Notes under the pieces: model-generated
What the model saw: the letters and a program-made list of their open reading frames with translations, nothing else
Told to the model about the DNA's origin: nothing
Databases searched by the model: none
Position numbers and translations under genes: made by a program
Part shown: in pieces, positions 1 through 3,746 of the stretch
How the letters are laid out: every line of letters begins with the position of its first letter
How positions within the stretch are numbered: the stretch's first letter is position 1
Assembly (NCBI GenBank): GCA_910586375.1
Contig: CAJUIE010000120.1
Span: forward strand, 1-5,136
Direction: 5' to 3'
DNA: 5,136 nt
From: an uncultured Alistipes sp.
Lineage (GTDB): Bacteria; Bacteroidota; Bacteroidia; Bacteroidales; Rikenellaceae

Positions 1-1906
1 AGTTGTTGGTGCCGACGACGCGATAGACGGAGTTCGAACGCCCCTGGATCAGGCCTTGATTGGCCAGTTTCTTGAACGGCTCCTCCTCGCATACGCGACC
101 GAGGTCGTAAAGGAACATGTTCCAGAAGCGCGAATACATCAGGTGGCCCGTGGCGTGTTCGATGCCGCCGACGTAGAGGTCGACCGAGCGCCAGTAGTCG
201 TTGGCCTCCTTGCCCACCAGTGCCCCGTCGTTGTGTGGGTCCATGTAGCGGAGGTAGTAGGCCGACGATCCGGCGAATCCGGGCATGGTGGAGAGTTCGT
301 AGGGATAACCCTCGGGTGTGTGCCAACCCTCTGCGTTGGCCAGCGGAGGCTCGCCCTCGGCCGTGGGACCGAAGTTTTCAATAGGCGGAAGCTCCAGCGG
401 CAGCTTGTCGGCGGAGAGGGGATAGGCCACGTCGTCCTTATAATAGATGGGGAACGGTTCGCCCCAATAGCGCTGGCGTGAGAAAATGGCGTCGCGCAGG
501 CGATAGTTGACCAGCCGTTTGCCCAGATCGCGGCGCTCGACCTCGTCGAACATCAGGGGAATGGCCTCCTTGACATCCTTGCCGTTGAGGAAATCCGAGT
601 TGATCATGCGCCCTTGCTTGGCGTCGTAGGACTCCTTTTCGAGGTTGCCGCCCTCGACCACGGGCACGATGTCGAGCCCGAAGTGGCGGGCGAAAGCGTA
701 GTCGCGCGAATCGTGGGCCGGAACGGCCATGATGGCCCCCGTGCCGTAACCGGCGAGCACGTAATCGGAAATATAGATGGGAATGGTCTTGCCGGTAAAG
801 GGATTGACGGCGAAGGAACCCGTCGCCACGCCGCTGACGCGCCGCGTTTCGGCGATGCGCTCGCGCTCGGAGCGCTTCCTGGCCTGGGCGATGTACTCCT
901 CGACGGCCGCGCTGTTCTCGGGCGTGGTGAGGGTGTCGACCCACTCGTGTTCGGGAGCAATGACCATGAACGTCACGCCGAAGATCGTGTCGGGGCGCGT
1001 GGTGAAGATTTCGAGCTTGCGGTCGGAATCCTTGATGTCGAAGAAGACCTGCGCGCCGACCGAGCGACCGATCCAGTTGCGCTGGATCTCCTTGAGCGAA
1101 TCGCTCCAGGCGAGCTTGTCGAGCCCGTCAAGCATGCGCTGGGCATAGGCCGTGACGCGCAGCAACCACTGTTTCATGCGCTTTTGCTCGACGGGGAAGC
1201 CGCCGCGCACTGAGAGTCCATCGCGCACTTCGTCGTTGGCCAGTACGGTGCCCAGCTGCGGACACCAGTTGACCATTGTGTCGGCGCGATAGGCGAGGCG
1301 GTAGTTTTGCAGCACTTGTTCCTTTTCGGCTTCGCTCATGGCGTTCCATTCGTCGGCCGTGAAGCGTATTTCGGAGGTGCAGGCGGCATTCAGTCCTTCG
1401 TTCCCGTATTTTGAAAAGGCCTCGACGAGCTCGGAAACGGGCCGGGCCTGCTGTGTGTCGTTGCAGTAGTAGTGGTTGTACATTTCGAGGAATGCCCACT
1501 GTGTCCACTTATAGTAGGCCGGGTCGCAGGTGCGTACTTCGCGGTCCCAGTCGAACGAAAAACCGATTTTGTCGAGTTGCTCGCGGTAGCGGGCGATGTT
1601 GCGCTCGGTCGTGACGGCAGGGTGCTGCCCCGTCTGGATAGCGTACTGCTCGGCGGGCAGTCCGAACGCGTCGTAACCCATCGGATGCAGGACGTTGAAG
1701 CCCTTGAGCCGCTTGTAGCGCGAGTAGATGTCGGAAGCGATGTAGCCCAGCGGATGGCCTACGTGCAGCCCCGCGCCCGAGGGATAGGGGAACATGTCGA
1801 GCACATAGAACTTAGGTCGCGAAGGATCGGTCGTAACGCGGTAGGTGCCGCGCTCCTTCCAGCGCTGCTGCCATTTCGCTTCGATCGCTTTGAAGTTGTA
1901 TTCCAT
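1..1906 (-). CDS. leuS: Leucyl-tRNA synthetase, N-terminal ~635 residues (3' end off the left edge)
   Basis: This class Ia enzyme charges tRNA-Leu with leucine in the cytoplasm and edits mischarged products. The minus-strand frame is open from the ATG at 1906 to the left edge. It begins MEYNFKAIEAKWQQRW, the usual family N-terminus. The HIGH-type motif appears as HVGH (residues 48-51) after DMFPYPSGAGL. The CP1 editing domain shows the threonine-rich TTRPDT (302-307) and a conserved HDxRD motif (398-402, after GTGAIMAVPA). Returning catalytic-core elements are RYWGE (479-483) and IEHATGHLMYSRFW (near 582-595). The KMSKS loop, anticodon-binding domain and C-terminal domain are missing only because the window ends; bacteroidal LeuRS is roughly 900-950 residues. 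An in-frame ATG ten codons upstream (1936) has an AAAAAGG tract just before it and could be the true start; I prefer 1906 from family N-termini. The gene diverges from rpsL. No frameshift is seen. Confidence 0.96.
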   Translation of the reverse strand, partial: MEYNFKAIEAKWQQRWKERGTYRVTTDPSRPKFYVLDMFPYPSGAGLHVGHPLGYIASDIYSRYKRLKGFNVLHPMGYDAFGLPAEQYAIQTGQHPAVTTERNIARYREQLDKIGFSFDWDREVRTCDPAYYKWTQWAFLEMYNHYYCNDTQQARPVSELVEAFSKYGNEGLNAACTSEIRFTADEWNAMSEAEKEQVLQNYRLAYRADTMVNWCPQLGTVLANDEVRDGLSVRGGFPVEQKRMKQWLLRVTAYAQRMLDGLDKLAWSDSLKEIQRNWIGRSVGAQVFFDIKDSDRKLEIFTTRPDTIFGVTFMVIAPEHEWVDTLTTPENSAAVEEYIAQARKRSERERIAETRRVSGVATGSFAVNPFTGKTIPIYISDYVLAGYGTGAIMAVPAHDSRDYAFARHFGLDIVPVVEGGNLEKESYDAKQGRMINSDFLNGKDVKEAIPLMFDEVERRDLGKRLVNYRLRDAIFSRQRYWGEPFPIYYKDDVAYPLSADKLPLELPPIENFGPTAEGEPPLANAEGWHTPEGYPYELSTMPGFAGSSAYYLRYMDPHNDGALVGKEANDYWRSVDLYVGGIEHATGHLMYSRFWNMFLYDLGRVCEEEPFKKLANQGLIQGRSNSVYRVVGTNN

Positions 1907-1955
1907 TGTTTTGCGGATTAGTCGTTCCTGATTCATGCACCTTTTTCTTGCTTCG

Positions 1956-1982
1956 GCAGAGCCTGTGCAGGTATGCCTCTGC
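1956..1982 (-). other. Possible stem-loop in the leuS leader
   Basis: GCAGAG (1956-1961) and CTCTGC (1977-1982) are perfect complementary arms in the presumed leuS 5' leader. Inner bases CCTG and CAGG could extend the pairing with a bulge. The element lies about 50 nt upstream of the preferred ATG. The fold is seen by eye only. No T-box or other named riboswitch is recognised, and a regulatory role is not shown. Confidence 0.3.
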
Positions 1983-2015
1983 TTTCGGTTTATCGAGAAC
2001 GTTTGATTTTTCCCG

Positions 2016-2023
2016 CAAAAATA
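2016..2023 (-). promoter_or_regulatory. Putative leuS promoter, Bacteroidota -7 element
   Basis: On the minus strand this reads TATTTTTG, a match to the Bacteroidota sigma-ABfr -7 consensus TAnnTTTG. It lies about 110 bp upstream of the leuS ATG at 1906 and would give a leader of roughly 100 nt. No good TTTG-type -33 element is seen at the usual spacing. Instead, a palindrome occupies the spacer just upstream. The call rests on the motif and its position. Confidence 0.55.
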
Positions 2024-2038
2024 ACGAAAACTTTTCGT
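2024..2038. repeat. Palindrome directly upstream of the leuS -7 element
   Basis: ACGAAAA, one central base, then TTTTCGT: a perfect 15-bp inverted repeat directly abutting the putative leuS -7 box, in the -7/-33 spacer. The position would suit an operator. An AT-rich hairpin ending transcription from the fragments upstream is another possibility. No regulator family is recognised from the site. Confidence 0.4.
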
Positions 2039-2058
2039 AATGCGGCATTTTCAGGTGG

Positions 2059-2068
2059 CGAATATTCG
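2059..2068. repeat. Short palindrome CGAATATTCG
   Basis: A perfect 10-bp palindrome lying between the leuS promoter palindrome and the GCATTCGAATGC palindrome. It is short enough to arise by chance and is listed because three such sites crowd into about 65 bp. Confidence 0.3.
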
Positions 2069-2074
2069 GAGTCT

Positions 2075-2086
2075 GCATTCGAATGC
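2075..2086. repeat. Perfect 12-bp palindrome at the end of FISUMP fragment 1
   Basis: GCATTCGAATGC is a perfect palindrome that overlaps by one base the run of eight C (2086-2093) following the stop codon of the first FISUMP fragment. In the sense of that fragment the order is stop codon, GAGA, eight G, palindrome. It could form a small hairpin or cruciform. It has no U-rich tail, so it is not a convincing intrinsic terminator. See the findings for a possible parallel with DGR variable-repeat ends. Confidence 0.4.
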
Positions 2087-2097
2087 CCCCCCCTCTC

Positions 2098-2292
2098 TTA
2101 TTCCTGCACGCAGCGAACGGGGAAACCGTACGCACGGACGTAGCTGTTCTCGGAGTACACGTAGGAACTGTTGAAGCCCAAGTACGACCCGTTCACGCTC
2201 GACGCCGAGTAAGGCGCACTGCTCCAGGCGTAACCGCTCTCGCCCACAACGTTCAGGTCGCCGGAATAGCTGGCGCGGCAACCCGAAGCGGG
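2098..2292 (-). pseudogene. FISUMP C-terminal fragment 1 (no start codon)
   Basis: The minus-strand frame encodes 64 residues and a TAA stop, from PASGCRASYSGDL through YAWSSAPYS to AYGFPVRCVQE. This is the C-terminal end of the FISUMP domain (Fibrobacter succinogenes major paralogous domain), found in secreted or lipid-anchored surface proteins of Bacteroidota and related to C-type-lectin-like folds. Whole FISUMP domains are longer and sit behind a signal peptide and other domains, all absent here. Reading upstream, the frame meets a stop inside fragment 2 without any ATG, and no ribosome-binding site or promoter is seen. It is therefore a gene remnant or a silent cassette rather than an expressed gene. 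It is well preserved: no internal stop or frameshift. Whether it takes part in gene conversion elsewhere cannot be seen. Confidence 0.75.
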
Positions 2293-2318
2293 GTAGAAGT
2301 CGGTAGCCTCCCTGTCTC

Positions 2319-2513
2319 TTATTCCTGCACGCAGCGAACGGGGAAACCGAACGCACGGTGGCCGTTACTTTCGGGGTGCACGGCGGATACGTGGAAGTAT
2401 AAGTTCGTGCCGACTACGGCTGATGCCGAGTTAGGCGAACTACTCCAGACGAAACCGCTCGTGCCCACATTGCCCAGGTCGCCGGAATAGCTGGTGCGGT
2501 AACCCGAAGCGGG
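2319..2513 (-). pseudogene. FISUMP C-terminal fragment 2 (no start codon)
   Basis: This is the second tandem copy, with 64 residues plus TAA. It runs from PASGYRTSYSGDLGNVG through FVWSSSPNS to AFGFPVRCVQE. It has exactly the same length as fragment 1 and 40 of 64 residues identical by hand alignment. Upstream the frame continues through AT-rich sequence (…SRLKTNR) to a stop at 2589-2591 with no ATG, GTG or TTG, so it also lacks a start and the N-terminal part of the protein. The reading frame is intact despite heavy divergence. The differences are mostly amino-acid changing, which would be odd for a decaying pseudogene. It lies 26 bp upstream of fragment 1 in the sense direction. Confidence 0.75.
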
Positions 2514-2710
2514 GCGATTTGTCTTGAGACGACTATTGTTTGTAAAGAAAATAGCGCTTGCTGTTAAAATACAGTTGTTTACGTCCTTTTATATAAGTAA
2601 AATTTATTTTGTTGAAAATATTATCGATAAAAAGAATCGCGAAATAAGTGAAATTTTGCTGAAACACGCTAAAAAGATGCAGTTATATACGATAATTCGA
2701 AAAAAATGCG
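2514..2710. other. AT-rich non-coding region upstream of rpsL
   Basis: About 200 bp of strongly AT-rich DNA with many A and T runs separates FISUMP fragment 2 from the rpsL promoter. Its composition contrasts sharply with the GC-rich genes on both sides. No credible gene is seen: a short plus-strand reading frame here is AT-rich, resembles no family and overlaps the rpsL promoter. AT-rich tracts of this kind can act as upstream activating DNA for strong ribosomal promoters, but that is inference. Confidence 0.5.
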
Positions 2711-2718
2711 TACCTTTG
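2711..2718 (+). promoter_or_regulatory. str operon promoter, Bacteroidota -7 element
   Basis: TACCTTTG matches the Bacteroidota -7 consensus TAnnTTTG exactly and is followed by GC, as is common. It lies 58 bp upstream of the rpsL ATG, so the mRNA would have a leader of about 50 nt. No clear TTTG-type -33 box is seen at the usual spacing. An AT-rich block precedes it. It is expected to drive rpsL, rpsG and fusA, and probably genes beyond the right edge. Confidence 0.75.
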
Positions 2719-2721
2719 CAG

Positions 2722-2739
2722 TCCATTTCGGACAATGGA
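2722..2739 (+). other. Hairpin at the start of the rpsL leader
   Basis: TCCATT (2722-2727) and AATGGA (2734-2739) form a perfect 6-bp stem with a 6-base loop TCGGAC, at or very near the expected 5' end of the str operon mRNA. A competing shorter stem GTCC/GGAC (2721-2724 with 2730-2733) uses some of the same bases. It may stabilise the transcript or take part in regulation. Neither is shown. Confidence 0.4.
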
Positions 2740-2760
2740 GATAGATTTTTTAACCATTTA

Positions 2761-2766
2761 AAGGAC
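2761..2766 (+). promoter_or_regulatory. Weak Shine-Dalgarno-like site of rpsL
   Basis: AAGGAC ends 10 bases before the rpsL ATG. It is a partial match to the anti-SD sequence at a slightly long spacing, in a group of bacteria where SD use is generally weak. It supports the start at 2777. Confidence 0.45.
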
Positions 2767-2776
2767 AGTTTGAGAA

Positions 2777-3160
2777 ATGCCAACTATTCAACAGTTAGTG
2801 AGAAACGGCCGTGTAGCTCTCGACGATAAGTCGAAGTCGCCCGCTCTGGCTGCGTGTCCCCAGCGTCGCGGCGTGTGTACGCGTGTGTACACCACGACCC
2901 CCAAGAAGCCTAACTCGGCTATGCGAAAGGTGGCGCGTGTGCGTCTGACCAACGGTAAAGAGGTTAACGCCTACATCCCCGGTGAGGGTCACAACCTGCA
3001 GGAGCACTCCATCGTGCTTGTGCGCGGCGGTCGTGTGAAGGACCTTCCCGGTGTGCGTTATCACCTCGTGCGCGGTGCGCTCGACTCGGCAGGCGTGGAC
3101 GGTCGTCGTCAGCGTCGCTCGAAATATGGAGCCAAGCGCCCGAAGGCCGCAGCGAAATAA
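2777..3160 (+). CDS. rpsL: 30S ribosomal protein S12
   Basis: S12 sits at the decoding centre of the 30S subunit and helps set translational accuracy. The 127-residue product begins MPTIQQLVR and contains the hallmark CPQRRGVCTRVYTTTPKKPN (residues 27-46), EGHNLQEHS (70-78) and RGGRVKDLPGVRYH (83-96), ending in a basic tail SKYGAKRPKAAAK. Length is normal for the family. Lys43, Lys44 and Lys88, where streptomycin-resistance changes usually occur, are the ordinary lysines, so no such mutation is present. Asp89 in KDLP is the residue methylthiolated in some bacteria. The gene is first in the str operon, behind the TACCTTTG promoter and an AAGGAC site, and is followed after 94 bp by rpsG. Confidence 0.98.
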   Translation: MPTIQQLVRNGRVALDDKSKSPALAACPQRRGVCTRVYTTTPKKPNSAMRKVARVRLTNGKEVNAYIPGEGHNLQEHSIVLVRGGRVKDLPGVRYHLVRGALDSAGVDGRRQRRSKYGAKRPKAAAK

Positions 3161-3167
3161 TCGATAG

Positions 3168-3195
3168 CGGAAACAACCGATTTGAAAAGTTTCCG
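3168..3195 (+). other. Inverted repeat in the rpsL-rpsG gap
   Basis: CGGAAAC (3168-3174) and GTTTCCG (3189-3195) form a perfect 7-bp stem with a 14-base loop, just after the rpsL stop codon. There is no T-run after it, so it is unlikely to be a terminator within this operon. In E. coli the rpsL-rpsG intercistronic RNA is the binding site for S7, which represses its own translation. A similar role here is an analogy; no conserved S7-site sequence was verified. Confidence 0.4.
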
Positions 3196-3254
3196 GCAGC
3201 GGCGATCCTCTGCGAACGGGAACAACCCATGAAACACAACAACAACAAATAGCA

Positions 3255-3731
3255 ATGAGAAAAGCTAAGCCAAAAAAGCGAATTCTACTTCCGGATCCGA
3301 AGTTCGGAGACGTGGCTGTGACCCGTTTCGTGAACAACCTCATGCTGGATGGTAAGAAGAGTATTGCCTACACCATTTTCTACGATGCGTTGGAACTGGT
3401 GGGTAAGAAGATGAAGGATGCTGATAAATCTCCTCTGGAAATCTGGAAACAGGCCCTGGAGAACATCACGCCCCAAGTCGAAGTGAAATCGAAACGTATC
3501 GGTGGCGCGACGTTCCAGGTTCCGATGGAGGTTCGGCCGGAGCGCAAGATTTCTATTTCCATGAAAAACCTTGTCCTCTTTTCCCGCAAGCGCGCCGGCA
3601 AGACGATGGCAGAGAAGCTTTCCGCCGAAATAGTGGATGCCTATAACCAGCAGGGTGCTGCCTTCAAACGCAAGGAGGAGATGCACCGCATGGCCGAGGC
3701 CAACAAGGCATTTGCACACTTCAGATTCTAA
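3255..3731 (+). CDS. rpsG: 30S ribosomal protein S7
   Basis: S7 is a primary 16S rRNA-binding protein that nucleates assembly of the 30S head and lines the E site. The 158-residue product begins MRKAKPKKRILLPDPKFGD and has the family core VTRFVNNLMLDGKKS (22-36), the central VEVKSKRIGGATFQVPMEV stretch (75-93) and C-terminal EEMHRMAEANKAFAHFRF. Length agrees with bacterial S7 (about 156-158). The start has no Shine-Dalgarno sequence: it follows an A/C-rich ACAACAACAAATAGCA tract, a common situation in Bacteroidota. It is the second gene of the str operon and is separated by only 15 bp from fusA. In many bacteria S7 is also the autogenous repressor of this operon. Confidence 0.98.
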   Translation: MRKAKPKKRILLPDPKFGDVAVTRFVNNLMLDGKKSIAYTIFYDALELVGKKMKDADKSPLEIWKQALENITPQVEVKSKRIGGATFQVPMEVRPERKISISMKNLVLFSRKRAGKTMAEKLSAEIVDAYNQQGAAFKRKEEMHRMAEANKAFAHFRF

Positions 3732-3738
3732 AAAGGAG
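3732..3738 (+). promoter_or_regulatory. Strong Shine-Dalgarno site of fusA
   Basis: AAAGGAG begins immediately after the rpsG stop codon and ends 8 bases before the fusA ATG. It is a near-ideal SD at ideal spacing, in contrast to rpsG just upstream, which has none. It fixes the fusA start at 3747. Confidence 0.7.
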
Positions 3739-3746
3739 ACTCCACA

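Larger units (their letters stand above)
2085..2513 (-). repeat. Tandem pair of ~208-bp repeats carrying FISUMP 3' ends
   Basis: The units are 2085-2292 and 2306-2513, offset by 221 bp with no indels. Homology starts sharply at CCCGCTTCGGGT (sense strand) and continues past the stop codon for about 13 nt, a purine-rich tract that is GAGACAGGGAGGC in one copy and has become GAGA plus eight G and C in the other. The last 35 bp up to this tract (2094-2128 and 2315-2349) are identical. By hand count 43 of the 195 coding positions differ. Confidence 0.85.

Noticed and set aside
614..1213. Plus-strand open frames inside leuS (the longest about 199 codons)
   Set aside because: They are antisense shadows of the well-conserved LeuRS frame, with no ribosome-binding site or recognisable domain.
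2083..2490. Plus-strand 135-codon frame across the FISUMP repeats
   Set aside because: The minus strand reads clear FISUMP sequence in both copies; this frame is antisense to it and repetitive only because the DNA is repeated.
2085..2513. CRISPR array or insertion sequence
   Set aside because: There are only two long units with coding content, no short regular repeats with unique spacers, no transposase and no terminal inverted repeats.
2524..2829. Plus-strand 101-codon frame entering rpsL
   Set aside because: It is composed of AT-rich promoter and leader sequence, contains the rpsL promoter element and overlaps the rpsL start out of frame.
2871..2890. Perfect tandem 10-bp duplication GCGTGTGTAC in rpsL
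   Set aside because: It encodes the universally conserved S12 segment GVCTRVYT, so it is a coincidence of codon choice.
2720..3160. Streptomycin-resistance mutation in rpsL
   Set aside because: Lys43, Lys44, Lys88 and the KDLPG segment are the ordinary sequence.
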